DNA of 59,733 bases from Neocallimastix lanati (nom. inval.) (GCA_016946835.1 JACVTC010000286.1:1-59733); one strand, 5' to 3'. Shown: positions 29,674 to 39,470, counted from the first letter of the stretch. Notes: generated by a model from the letters alone, not told the origin. Translations and numbers: made by a program.

Positions 29674-29745
29674 GGGGATGTAACTCAGTGGTAGAGTGCT
29701 TGCTTTGCATGCAAGAAGCCTCGGGTTTGATCCCCGACATCTCCA
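29674..29745 (+). tRNA. tRNA-Ala (UGC)
   Basis: A 72-nt cloverleaf: acceptor GGGGATG/CATCTCC with discriminator A, D stem ACTC/GAGT, anticodon stem CTTGC/GCAAG with loop TTTGCAT (anticodon TGC), T stem TCGGG/CCCGA. The third acceptor pair is G3-U70, the classic alanine identity element. No intron. A T run follows within 10 nt. Two internal promoter positions depart from consensus (TAACTCAGTGG in the A box, GGTTTGATCC in the B box), so some weakening is possible. Its 3' end matches the primer sites of four elements in this window at 16 of 17 positions. Confidence 0.96.
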
Positions 29746-29752
29746 TTACAAA

Positions 29753-29756
29753 TTTT
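29753..29756 (+). terminator. Pol III terminator of tRNA-Ala
   Basis: TTTT 8-11 nt after the tRNA 3' end, with a longer T run just beyond (29760-29767). Confidence 0.65.
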
Positions 29757-29821
29757 AAATTTTTTTTATTAAATTTATAACTTTTCATTTTTTATGTCAA
29801 ATTGAAAAGAAAGATTAATAG

Positions 29822-29823
<2 letters not shown>

Positions 29824-29893
<70 letters not shown>
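29824..29893. repeat. (TTTA)n microsatellite
   Basis: About 17 uninterrupted copies of a TTTA-type 4-bp unit. The surrounding 29757-30238 is AT-rich intergenic DNA with no supported gene. Confidence 0.95.
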
Positions 29894-29895
<2 letters not shown>

Positions 29896-30234
29896 TTATT
29901 AATTATTATAATTATTATAATTAATTTTAATACTATTTTTTTACTTTTTTTTTATTTATTTTTATATTTTTATTGATAGTTAGAGTAGGAATTATAGTTA
30001 ATTGTAAAAATAGATAAATAAAAAAAAAAAAAAAATTAGATTAATGGTATATATATTTAAATATGAAGAAGAAAATTTATTATTATTATTTATCATTTAT
30101 TTATAATAATATTATCATTATTTTATTAATGGTATTCATCTCATGACCTAATGAAAACAACAATATTTATAAATATTAAAAAGTTTATTATGCTCATACA
30201 TTACATCAATGATTACTAACATAATAATAGATTT

Positions 30235-30237
<3 letters not shown>

Positions 30238-30293
<56 letters not shown>

Positions 30294-30313
30294 AAAATAA
30301 TAAAAATAATAAA

Positions 30314-30372
<59 letters not shown>
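30238..30372. repeat. (AAT)n microsatellite
   Basis: A long run of aat with occasional aaaat interruptions. From 30373 to 31337 I see only AT-rich DNA with poly(A) runs (30544-30559, 30749-30770). Confidence 0.95.
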
Positions 30373-30373
<1 letters not shown>

Positions 30374-31203
30374 TCTTATGAATTATTAAAAAATTCATTA
30401 GATTAATTATTTTTTTTAAAAAATACTTTTATATGTAATTATTATATTTAATATTAAGTGGATTTCAAAAAATTTAATATAAATATATATATATAAGTAG
30501 AAGTAAAAACATTATTAAATTATTAATTATAATTTTATTCTTAAAAAAAAAAAAAAAATAACTATTTTGAGAATAAACTATAATTTATATTTCATTACTT
30601 TAAATTATGATTAGTTTTATATGTATATTTATATATAAACTCTTAAAATGTAAAAAAATAGTAATAAAATGCTTATACAATTATATAATTCTCATTAATT
30701 TGTGAGATGAATCACCATAAAAAAAGATACATGTCAAAAAATTTGAACAAAAAAAAAAAAAAAAAAAAAAAGAATCAATCTAAATATTTTTAAATTTAAT
30801 GCACAATTATTACTTTAAATACTAGTCCATAATTTTTTTTTTAATATATTAAATACTTTTTTTTTCTTTAAACTATCCTTAATGGATAATTCATGTTCTT
30901 TTGTATTTTTTTATATAATGGAACTTATACTTATCTAAATCTTTAATTATTTTCTAGTTCATATATCAGTAAAATTTAATTAAATTATATATATATAATT
31001 GTTAAGGTTCACACTTATTTTATGTACATTATGACATTACATAGTGTATACATACTTATAATTATATAAAAGAAATAATGTAATTTTATATTTGAAATTG
31101 AGGTCTTTTATTTTAATAAAATATAATATAAAATAATAGTTAATTGACTAATAATATTATATATTTATCATTAAGTGTGCTTTAATTTCTTAACAGATTA
31201 AGA

Positions 31204-31221
31204 GTCTCAATAAATTGAGAC
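31204..31221. other. Perfect 7-bp hairpin upstream of the copia-type gag ORF
   Basis: GTCTCAA-TAAA-TTGAGAC, a perfect inverted repeat about 115 bp before the ORF start. It could be a leader structure of the copia element or chance; function unknown. Confidence 0.45.
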
Positions 31222-31337
31222 TAGCATAGTAATGTTTATAATCTTACAAATATTTTAAATTTTACAAATATTTTAATTATACATTTATCATTGAAATAAA
31301 TTTCCGTTATTTTAGATTTTATAAATAAATTATTAAA

Positions 31338-32750
31338 ATGACATTAAAGAAGAAACAAAAACCTTCTTTAGAAGATAGCTCAGCTTCTTCTACACACACA
31401 GAAACAAGAGATGTTGAAGATGAACAATCTGATAATGAAATTAAATCAGATAAAATCATCATTCAACAAGTAAAATACATAGAAACCTCAACCAAATCCG
31501 TTTTCAATTATAAGGATTTTAAAATAGATAAAAACAATTTTGAAAGATGGTATGATGCATTAAGGCGCCATCTTATAGCACAGGATTATGAAGATTATAT
31601 AGATAAGAATATAGATTTAAAGGACATGAACAGAAATCAAATTAAATCTGATAATGCTGTTCAATCTATTATTATTAATAGTCTTGATGAATCCTCCCAA
31701 AATTATTTAAAAGGATGCAAAACTGCTTTCCAAATGATTGATAGACTGAAAAGTCGCTTTTATCAATCTGGACAAGCTTTGTTAAATATTTTGGAGTACA
31801 AAATTAATAATTTAGAAATAATTAATAATGATTACATTTTATATTTAAATGAATTAAATAATCTCTTCGAACAACACCAAAGTGAAAGTGAAAAAATTAA
31901 TAAAAATCCACTAGACGAAGAGACCAAAATTTTATATTCAGCAACAGAATTAAAAAAGGTTGGAATTACAACTTCAATTATTTATAAATTTACGACATTT
32001 AAAGAATTATTATCCGAATTAATAAAAATTCATGATTTTGATGAAAAGGTTGAAATATTAAAATCAACCAGTAAAAATTTAAAAGACATAAATATTAATA
32101 ATGTAAACAGTAACATTAAAAGAAATAATAATAAAATTAATAAAAATAATAGAAATAAAAATTACTATTGTGATATATGCAAATTAAATGGACATTCAAC
32201 AGATTATTGCAAATATAATAATCTCAATAAAGATAAAAATAAAAATCAAAACAGCAATAATAATAAAGTTCAAAATAAAAAGAAAATTTTCCGTAATTAC
32301 AATAAGAATAACTATCATACAGGAAATATCAATGAAGAAGAAAATAATTCATACTCAACAAGTGATTCAGAAAATGAAGATGAATCACATATTTATTTCA
32401 CCGGAAGTGTTACTGTTTCAAAATCCAATAATAATAACTCAAATAAAATGACACACTGGATTATAGATAGCGGAACTGGAATCAGTTTAACGAATGACAT
32501 TAAAAATCTACATCATACATCCAGAGTCAATAATAAAAATAATATTTATCCAAATGGCAAAATTGATGAAATTAAACAAATTGGAAATTACATAGGAAAA
32601 TTCAATAACAATGATTTTACATTATCAAATGTATATTATACATCTAATATACAAAACAATTTAATCTCTACACATTCAATTTTAGATAATGGATGTAAAA
32701 TAATTATGGAACAAATTGATGGTACTGTAACGGAGGTGCTTCTATTGTAA
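31338..32750 (+). CDS. Ty1/copia-type Gag-protease fragment (470 aa)
   Basis: Starts at an ATG after a leader without other long frames. Residues 60-245 fit a copia Gag: FERWYDALRRHLIAQDYEDYID, then a mid-region with LDESSQNYLKGCKTAFQMIDRLKSRF cut by no stop. A CCHC knuckle CDICKLNGHSTDYC lies near 278-291, followed by an asparagine/lysine tract. A copia protease begins HWIIDSGTGISLTND near 372-386 and runs to LISTHSILDNGCKI near 447. The frame stops just there, and no integrase, RT or RNase H follows in any frame. No matching LTR pair was found. It is either a 3'-truncated element whose remaining frame has stayed open, or a retained Gag-PR gene. It shares no LTR with its gypsy neighbours. 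Confidence 0.82.
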   Translation: MTLKKKQKPSLEDSSASSTHTETRDVEDEQSDNEIKSDKIIIQQVKYIETSTKSVFNYKDFKIDKNNFERWYDALRRHLIAQDYEDYIDKNIDLKDMNRNQIKSDNAVQSIIINSLDESSQNYLKGCKTAFQMIDRLKSRFYQSGQALLNILEYKINNLEIINNDYILYLNELNNLFEQHQSESEKINKNPLDEETKILYSATELKKVGITTSIIYKFTTFKELLSELIKIHDFDEKVEILKSTSKNLKDININNVNSNIKRNNNKINKNNRNKNYYCDICKLNGHSTDYCKYNNLNKDKNKNQNSNNNKVQNKKKIFRNYNKNNYHTGNINEEENNSYSTSDSENEDESHIYFTGSVTVSKSNNNNSNKMTHWIIDSGTGISLTNDIKNLHHTSRVNNKNNIYPNGKIDEIKQIGNYIGKFNNNDFTLSNVYYTSNIQNNLISTHSILDNGCKIIMEQIDGTVTEVLLL

Positions 32751-33265
32751 CGGCGGGACGTAGCATAGAAACACAGAAAAGAGAAAACTCAATAGGTTTA
32801 CACTATCTGTATAAATAATTCGTTTTATTAAAAAATATTTTTTATTAATTATAAAATTTAAAATGATTATTAATATTAATCAACAAGGTAATATTTCGAA
32901 TTACTTATACGTTAATTATTATTAATAAAAGCACGAAGAAAAATATTTTCATTCGTGAAGTTCGCACTATTTATACTTTTAACGGAAAAACAGTTTTAAC
33001 ATGTAAAAATAATTTTAAAGAAATATTTAGAAATATGTTTGTAATAATTAATAATGTAAAGTTTCTAGAATATAGATTTTAATTGATGAAAATGAATCTT
33101 ATCAAAAAAGGATAAAATAATTTATATAATAAGAATTTCTAAATTCATTTCGGTTGAATTACGAACCGAAAGAATCTTTAACTTTCTATAATTTTATACA
33201 GAAAGAATATTCAAGAAGATATTATTAATAATTAATAAAATAATTAATAAAATAATTATTTATGC
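32751..33265. other. AT-rich gap after the copia fragment, possible LTR remnant
   Basis: The ORF runs into tgtaacggcgggacg (32746 onward), and tgtaacgg also occurs 22 bp earlier. TGTAACGG could be an LTR start that truncated the ORF, but no matching end or target duplication was found. No gene is seen. Confidence 0.3.
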
Positions 33266-33269
33266 AAAA
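33266..33269 (-). terminator. Possible Pol III terminator of the tRNA-like gene
   Basis: TTTT in the sense strand starting 2 nt beyond the predicted 3' end at 33271. Confidence 0.45.
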
Positions 33270-33270
33270 T

Positions 33271-33340
33271 GGGTTGAGGTGTGAGTCGAACCCACGAAGT
33301 ATTGGTCATGGTCAATGTAACTAACCATTGAACCAAGGTT
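33271..33340 (-). pseudogene. Degenerate tRNA-like gene with intact A and B boxes
   Basis: In sense TGGTTCAATGG fits the A-box consensus and GTTCGACTC fits the B box, at the usual spacing, and TTTT follows the 3' end. The T arm GTGGG-TTCGACT-CACAC pairs with one mismatch. The D arm and anticodon arm are damaged (a 4-bp stem ATTG/CAAT with an 8-nt loop containing CAT). The 5' acceptor strand does not pair with the 3' strand CTCAACC. It probably no longer yields a working tRNA by ordinary rules, although Pol III could still be recruited. 5' editing of acceptor mismatches is a remote alternative. Confidence 0.6.
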
Positions 33341-33357
33341 CTAATTTTACTAACCAT

Positions 33358-33958
33358 TGATACGGTATTTACCCAAATACCTTAAATTATAATAATTTTA
33401 ATATTTCTCCATATAAATATGTTTTAAATCTATTTTATTAATTAATTATTATCTTTATTAACTTTATCAATATTTCCTTTATTATTATATAAATATATAT
33501 ATTATTAATTATTAATATTTTGCTATAAAATAAATATTTTATTATATTCTTATTATATTTTTATTATACATTTGATAAATTTTATTTTATATTATAAATT
33601 TTTTATTATTTTTATTATTAATATTCATATCTAAAATTTTATTATTATTTTATTGTTACACAAAATTATTTTTAACTAATCAATGTATTACCAAAATTTA
33701 TAAAATATTTTGTAATAATATTATTTTAAATCTCTCTCTTTTCTTTTTTTTATGTAATGGAGGAATAAATAAATAAATGAACAAATAAATAAATGGATGA
33801 ATAATATATAGTTAAATAAATTTTTAAATAAATAAATTAATAAATAATCAATAAATAAATAAATAAATATTGTATAAGTTTTTCGTAATTTTTATACGTC
33901 TACTATCTATTTACCAATATATTATTATACATCCATCAATTTCAAAAGTCCTGTACCA
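33358..33958 (+). repeat. El-5 5' LTR
   Basis: 601 bp, TGATACGG...GTACCA. It begins 17 bp upstream of the tRNA-like gene, which is transcribed away from it. Confidence 0.92.
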
Positions 33959-33965
33959 TAATTTC

Positions 33966-33984
33966 TGGCGAGCTATGCAGGACC
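33966..33984 (+). other. El-5 primer-binding site, tRNA not identified
   Basis: TGGCGAGCTATGCAGGACC, 7 nt after the 5' LTR, the same offset as in El-2 and El-6. It starts TGG and would pair with a tRNA ending ...TAGCTCG-CCA. Neither tRNA gene in the window fits. Confidence 0.65.
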
Positions 33985-34114
33985 AAAGTATAATAATATG
34001 AAACATTAATAGATAGTAAAAAAGAAAGAAGATTAAATAAAATATTATAAACGAAATAATAATAATAATAATAAAGCAAATAAAATAAAACAGAAAAAAA
34101 AAAAAACTAAAGAA

Positions 34115-34987
34115 ATGAAGATCAGGGAACTCGAAGAGATTCTACCTCGTCTAAACGAAACAGCAAGAGATGTGGATTCTTGGGGTGATGAATTTGCTAG
34201 GATCATGAGACTAGCAAACATCACTGAACCTATGAACATACATTCCTGGGCTATGGAATGTGTGGAAGGCAAACTAAGAGGTATACTACAAGACTTAGTA
34301 ACTACCGACGAAGAAGGGGGAAAGAAGTATCCATCCATCGACCAGATGAAAAAGGCTATAGAAGATGCACTTGAAGTTACTCCCCAGGAAAAATGCAAGA
34401 GACTCCAGAAACTTAGAATCAGAAAGGGTGAAAGTATTCAAAACTTTAACTGGAGGTACAAAAAGCTTTATAATAGTCTTTCCAAACTATACCAATCTTT
34501 CATTACGGTAGACGATTACATTGAATCCATTGCTAGTAGACCTTATGCAAGGTCTCAAGTAATCACCCAAAGGTGTTATGATCTGGAGGATGCCTTCGAA
34601 GAAGCCGAACTAGCCGAAAGGGCTGAAGAAAACTTCCTACGTAAGCCTGAAACTGTTTTAGCAACATTTCAATCCAACCAACCTTATTATTATAAAGTCA
34701 ACTACGGAGGTCATCCATTCAAGGGCTTTGGTAACCGAAAATACAACACAAGGGATAACGACCGAAGCGATTATAGGTATGTAAAAGAAAATAAACTGAA
34801 GTCAAATCAAGAACAGACTAGAAGACGCCAAGATAATTCAAGCACACATCAACAAAATAATAGAAAATGCTATAAATGTGGTCAAGTGGGACACTACTTA
34901 AACCAATGTCCTTACTCTTTCAGGGAATTAGCAGAGATGGAAGAAAAAGGCCAACTTCAAAAAGAAAATAAGTCTTTAAACTGGTAA
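34115..34987 (+). CDS. El-5 Gag (290 aa)
   Basis: Starts at the ATG at 34115 in a purine-rich context. It has a capsid-like helical region with VDSWGDEFARIMRLANI near 18-35 and a core KCKRLQKLRIRKGESIQNFNWRYKKLY near 92-118, parallel to the LLRELRALKI region of the other gags. A basic stretch and one CCHC knuckle CYKCGQVGHYLNQC lie near 250-263. It ends KSLNW with TAA three nucleotides after the slippery heptamer. Same role as the other gags, but clearly a different lineage. Confidence 0.92.
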   Translation: MKIRELEEILPRLNETARDVDSWGDEFARIMRLANITEPMNIHSWAMECVEGKLRGILQDLVTTDEEGGKKYPSIDQMKKAIEDALEVTPQEKCKRLQKLRIRKGESIQNFNWRYKKLYNSLSKLYQSFITVDDYIESIASRPYARSQVITQRCYDLEDAFEEAELAERAEENFLRKPETVLATFQSNQPYYYKVNYGGHPFKGFGNRKYNTRDNDRSDYRYVKENKLKSNQEQTRRRQDNSSTHQQNNRKCYKCGQVGHYLNQCPYSFRELAEMEEKGQLQKENKSLNW

Positions 34988-35010
34988 AAGGAAGAAGGGA
35001 AACTTCCTTT
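34975..35010 (+). promoter_or_regulatory. El-5 gag-pol -1 frameshift signal
   Basis: TTTAAAC (34975-34981) in phase TTA AAC TGG TAA, an 8-nt spacer, then GGAAG, an 8-nt loop and CTTCC (34990-35007). With flanking AAA/TTT the stem can extend to 8 bp. Relative to El-2/4/6 the stem has changed GGGAG/CTCCC to GGAAG/CTTCC, a compensated change. Pol is in the -1 frame. Confidence 0.88.
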
Positions 35011-38000
35011 AATCAAACCAACGAAAAGAACCATTTACCACTAGTTCCAAATAATGACATATTAGCAGCGGTAGTAAGAAGAAAGAAAAAGAATAATAGT
35101 ATGGCAGAAACCCCATACTCTTCAAAAGAAAAATCTAGGAAAGGAAAAGCTGCAACAAATACTCAGGATACTACTATGGAGTTTGAATCACCAGTGTCTA
35201 CACCTACTACTACAGAAAAGCTTGAAGAAATTGACCTTTCTGTGATAGCTCAGCCATCCATCAAGTCCGTGAAAAGAAAAACCAAATTAGATAAAGAAAA
35301 AGAAATAATAGAAGAAACTGAAACAAGTACTCATCCATCAAGAGATGATCAATCTAAAGAAGTAACAAAAGGAAAACTTCCTAGTGATAAAGCTGAAGAA
35401 GTCAAATCTAAAAGGACATCTACCGAAAAACATATAGCCTTGATGGAAGGAAAGAACAGTTATGATATCTCTGATGACTTAAACAACAAACTAGCTAATA
35501 TCTCCATCACACAGCTATTAGATATAAGTCCTAAGCTTAGATCGGAACTAGTTAAACTACTTAAGCTAAAGGACAGCAATACTCAAGGACAATCTCTAAA
35601 CGAAATAGTTCTATCCACTATTTCAAGAAGTGATATCGCCAGTATAAAATGTTATGTTTATGGGATTGAAGGTATAGCTTTCTTGGATACCTGTGCTAGC
35701 TTAAACTTGGTGACAAAGAATTACTTAACAAGGATAAAAGAAAAACAAAACTTGGTACCAATGGGGTACACAAATAATAATATTGTACAAATTTTCTCTG
35801 AGAAGAAATTGGATTCAGAACTCTATCTATTGGATGTCAAAATTGGGGATACCACAATTAAAGATGTATTTAGAGTTGTTGAAAATGATAAAAATATCTT
35901 CGATATACTTATAGGGTTCAATACATTAAAAGACAATAAATTATTCGTACATCCTATCGACAATCACTTATGCAAGATGCTCAGTGAAGAATCATGGGAT
36001 CGTGTGTCTCCTTTAGGGACTGATGAGGAAGAATCGAAGGAGAGTGACGATAATGAGAATCACAATCTTACCAACAATAAAGATGCATCAAGCTCTTATG
36101 CCTTCTGTCTTGTAAATAAGGTTAAAGATGAGAACTACCATGATGAAACAGATCAAATTGAAGAAGTTAAAGACGGACCTTTAAAGAAACAAGAGTTGTT
36201 GAACAAAGTATTGGATGAATTACCAAGAAAATACAGAAGAAAAGTTAACTCACTATTTCATGAATTCATCATCATCTTAGCAATCAAAATTGATGAACTC
36301 CAGCCAACGAAACTGCTTCCACATACCATTCAATTAATAGAAAATGCAAAGCCGATCAAGCAGAAAGGATACCGGTTGTCCAAAGTTCAAATTCAAGCTC
36401 TAAAGCAAGAAATAACAAAACTTATAAAAAACAAGTTGATAGAGCCATCCAGCTCCCCTTGGTCGTCTCCAGTAGTACTCGTCCTCAAGAAAAATAAAAA
36501 GTGGAGGATGTGCGTGGACTACCGTAAGCTGAACAATGTTACCATCAAAGATTCCTACGCGTTACCAATTATCGATAGTATTTTATTTTCTATTGGAAGG
36601 AAGGTTATGGTCTTTACTACTATAGATTTATTCTCCGGCTTTCACCAAATTCCAATGAATAAAGAAGACATTCCCAAGACCACTTTTACCACTATGTTTG
36701 GGAACTACCAATTCCGGGTGATGCCGTTCGGACTATGCAATGCTCCTGGTACTTTTCAGAGGGAAATGAACAGAATTTTCTTCCCGCTAATTGGAGTATG
36801 CATGTTCGTTTATATAGATGACTTGGTGATATTCTCACCATCAATTGAAGAACACATCCAAGATTTAAGAAAAGTCTTTACAATAATCAAGAACAACGGA
36901 TTGAAGATAAACTTAGAAAAATGTCACTTTTTCAAGAAAAAAGTAGAACTTCTTGGACATATTTTATCAGTTGAAGGAGTTGCTCCAATCCCAGGAAAAA
37001 CTGAAATTATTCACAACTGGTTGCCTCCCAAGAATATAACTCAACTACGGTCCTTTTTAGGTGCTGTAGGCTACTACAGAAAATTTATATTCAACTTTGC
37101 GAAGATGGCTAGACCACTATATAAACTGCTGAAAAAGGGTACTGATTTCGAATGGAATACAGAACAAGAAAATAGCTTCCAAGAACTTAAAGATAGACTT
37201 GTGAAGGCACCTATATTAATTATGCCTGACTTCGAAAAGCCTTTCATCATCCGTACAGACGCCTCTTATGATGGTATCGGTGGCGTTCTATTACAAAAAG
37301 AGGAAGATGGTAAGGAAAAACCCATCCATTTCATTAGCCGTTCATTAAAACCTTCCGAAAAGAATTACTCTATCACCGACTTAGAAGGAACAGCTGCATT
37401 CTATAGCGTAAAGAAATTCAAACCTTACATCTCTAGCAATAACTGTTCCACTATCCTCTATACAGACCACAAACCACTAGTTAGTTTATTCACCTCCAAA
37501 GAACCCAACAACGCAAGGCAAACGCGCTGGGTATTACTCTTATCAATGTTGAAGGTTCGTGTTCAATATGAACCTGGTAAAAAGAATGTTATCGCAGACG
37601 CTCTCTCGAGGATGCCATCCATCAAAAGCGATATATTAGCAACTACAACCGTGAGTGTAAATAGTGAAACAGATGAAAACAACTTATTAAATCTATTAAA
37701 AGACAAGTTTACTTTAATAAATGGAGAAAAATTTTATAAAGACAATGGAATGCTAAGAAAAGTTATAGATAACCCAGAGGAAAAAGTCAAACTTATTCTT
37801 AAGGCCCATGGTATCGGTCACGAAGGTACTTTCAAGACATACAACCGCTTGAAAAGAGATTACTATTGGACCAACATGATACAAGATGTTAAATACATGG
37901 TCAGGACCTGTAAAACTTGTCAACTCTTTAAGCCACAAACATTTAACTATCAACCTGAAGATACAGCCACGAAACCCGGTCTTCCATTTACCAAGGTAGG

Positions 38001-38826
38001 TCTAGACATTGTAGGACCTCTACCAGTTACTCAGAAAGGTAATCAATACATTATAGTTTTAGTAGATTACCTGACTAAGTGGGTTGAAGCTGAACCCACT
38101 AAGAACATTGAATCAGATGACGTTATCCAATTTCTATCCAAAGTCTTTGCTCGACATGGAACGCCTGAGATTTTAATAACGGACAATGGACCCCAATTCT
38201 GTTCGGACAAAACGAAAGCTTTTCTCGACTTGTATGGAGTTTACGTACACTATATTACAACATACCATCCAGAATCCAACGGCGAAGTCGAAAATAGAAA
38301 TAAAGAAATTGGCAAGTACTTGAGAATTCTTTGTAATCGCAACACTACCATTTGGGATGAGATGCTACCAAGCGCTTTATGGGCTATTCGCACCTGTAAG
38401 AATGAAACTACTAAGTTTTCCAGTTTCGAGTTGTTATATGGACGTCGCGATTTACAACCCTTTGAATTAACACTGAACTTAGACAAGAAAGAAGAATACG
38501 AAAGTGAAGAAGAATTTTTAATAAGAAGATTTACTAAACACTATGCCTGGATTAAAGAAGCCATTAACAACATTAATACTGCTAACAAGTTATGGGAAGA
38601 CAGGCGAAAACAAATGAAGAGAATGAAGGCTGAATATAACCCTGGTGATCTTGTCCTTGTCAAACTTATTAACCGAAGAAAATTAGACCCATTCTTCCTT
38701 GGCCCTATGAAAATAGTTAAGAAGAAATTTAACACGGTCACACTTTGCGATCCTGTAACTAATGAAATCGCTGAGAGAAATGTTCACTTAAAGAACATTG
38801 TACCATACAGACTATGTGAAGTATAG
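34981..38826 (+). CDS. El-5 Pol (protease, RT, RNase H, integrase), via -1 frameshift
   Basis: Open for 1281 codons from the heptamer; an in-frame ATG at 35101 could give a shorter product. Approximate residues: lysine-rich N-terminal region to 150; ISITQLLDISPKLRSELVK near 175; protease FLDTCASLNL near 233, with DTC; RT with YIDDLVIFS near 610; RNase H RTDASYDG near 758; HHCC near 942-978; D, D, E near 1006, 1066 and 1103; FFLGPMKIV near 1236. No chromodomain. All three integrase acidic residues are present. The RT subdivision is shared with the other elements (FHQIPMNKED, KVELLGHILS). Confidence 0.93.
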   Translation: MVKGRRETSFNQTNEKNHLPLVPNNDILAAVVRRKKKNNSMAETPYSSKEKSRKGKAATNTQDTTMEFESPVSTPTTTEKLEEIDLSVIAQPSIKSVKRKTKLDKEKEIIEETETSTHPSRDDQSKEVTKGKLPSDKAEEVKSKRTSTEKHIALMEGKNSYDISDDLNNKLANISITQLLDISPKLRSELVKLLKLKDSNTQGQSLNEIVLSTISRSDIASIKCYVYGIEGIAFLDTCASLNLVTKNYLTRIKEKQNLVPMGYTNNNIVQIFSEKKLDSELYLLDVKIGDTTIKDVFRVVENDKNIFDILIGFNTLKDNKLFVHPIDNHLCKMLSEESWDRVSPLGTDEEESKESDDNENHNLTNNKDASSSYAFCLVNKVKDENYHDETDQIEEVKDGPLKKQELLNKVLDELPRKYRRKVNSLFHEFIIILAIKIDELQPTKLLPHTIQLIENAKPIKQKGYRLSKVQIQALKQEITKLIKNKLIEPSSSPWSSPVVLVLKKNKKWRMCVDYRKLNNVTIKDSYALPIIDSILFSIGRKVMVFTTIDLFSGFHQIPMNKEDIPKTTFTTMFGNYQFRVMPFGLCNAPGTFQREMNRIFFPLIGVCMFVYIDDLVIFSPSIEEHIQDLRKVFTIIKNNGLKINLEKCHFFKKKVELLGHILSVEGVAPIPGKTEIIHNWLPPKNITQLRSFLGAVGYYRKFIFNFAKMARPLYKLLKKGTDFEWNTEQENSFQELKDRLVKAPILIMPDFEKPFIIRTDASYDGIGGVLLQKEEDGKEKPIHFISRSLKPSEKNYSITDLEGTAAFYSVKKFKPYISSNNCSTILYTDHKPLVSLFTSKEPNNARQTRWVLLLSMLKVRVQYEPGKKNVIADALSRMPSIKSDILATTTVSVNSETDENNLLNLLKDKFTLINGEKFYKDNGMLRKVIDNPEEKVKLILKAHGIGHEGTFKTYNRLKRDYYWTNMIQDVKYMVRTCKTCQLFKPQTFNYQPEDTATKPGLPFTKVGLDIVGPLPVTQKGNQYIIVLVDYLTKWVEAEPTKNIESDDVIQFLSKVFARHGTPEILITDNGPQFCSDKTKAFLDLYGVYVHYITTYHPESNGEVENRNKEIGKYLRILCNRNTTIWDEMLPSALWAIRTCKNETTKFSSFELLYGRRDLQPFELTLNLDKKEEYESEEEFLIRRFTKHYAWIKEAINNINTANKLWEDRRKQMKRMKAEYNPGDLVLVKLINRRKLDPFFLGPMKIVKKKFNTVTLCDPVTNEIAERNVHLKNIVPYRLCEV

Positions 38827-38864
38827 ACTTCAAGGGACGAAGTCTAAACTTAACGGGGGCATCA

Positions 38865-39465
38865 TGATACGGTATTTACCCAAATACCTTAAATTATAAT
38901 AATTTTAATATTTCTCCATATAAATATGTTTTAAATCTATTTTATTAATTAATTATTATCTTTATTAACTTTATCAATATTTCCTTTATTATTATATAAA
39001 TATATATATTATTAATTATTAATATTTTGCTATAAAATAAATATTTTATTATATTCTTATTATATTTTTATTATACATTTGATAAATTTTATTTTATATT
39101 ATAAATTTTTTATTATTTTTATTATTAATATTCATATCTAAAATTTTATTATTATTTTATTGTTACACAAAATTATTTTTAACTAATCAATGTATTACCA
39201 AAATTTATAAAATATTTTGTAATAATATTATTTTAAATCTCTCTCTTTTCTTTTTTTTATGTAATGGAGGAATAAATAAATAAATGAACAAATAAATAAA
39301 TGGATGAATAATATATAGTTAAATAAATTTTTAAATAAATAAATTAATAAATAATCAATAAATAAATAAATAAATATTGTATAAGTTTTTCGTAATTTTT
39401 ATACGTCTACTATCTATTTACCAATATATTATTATACATCCATCAATTTCAAAAGTCCTGTACCA
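38865..39465 (+). repeat. El-5 3' LTR
   Basis: 601 bp, matching the 5' copy throughout by eye. The polypurine tract AACGGGGGCATCA precedes it (38852-38864). Confidence 0.92.
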
Positions 39466-39470
39466 CCGTT

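Larger units (their letters stand above)
33358..39465 (+). mobile_element. El-5: complete Ty3/gypsy element beside the tRNA-like gene
   Basis: LTRs of 601 bp at 33358-33958 and 38865-39465 look identical. The flanks are ccat (33354-33357) and ccgt (39466-39469), one base apart. gag and pol are open. The leader is short (about 155 nt). The lineage is distinct from El-2/4/6/7: different LTR, different primer site, YIDD in RT. Confidence 0.92.

Noticed and set aside
32746-33265. A complete LTR starting TGTAACGG after the copia fragment
   Set aside because: No matching end, second copy or target duplication could be found.
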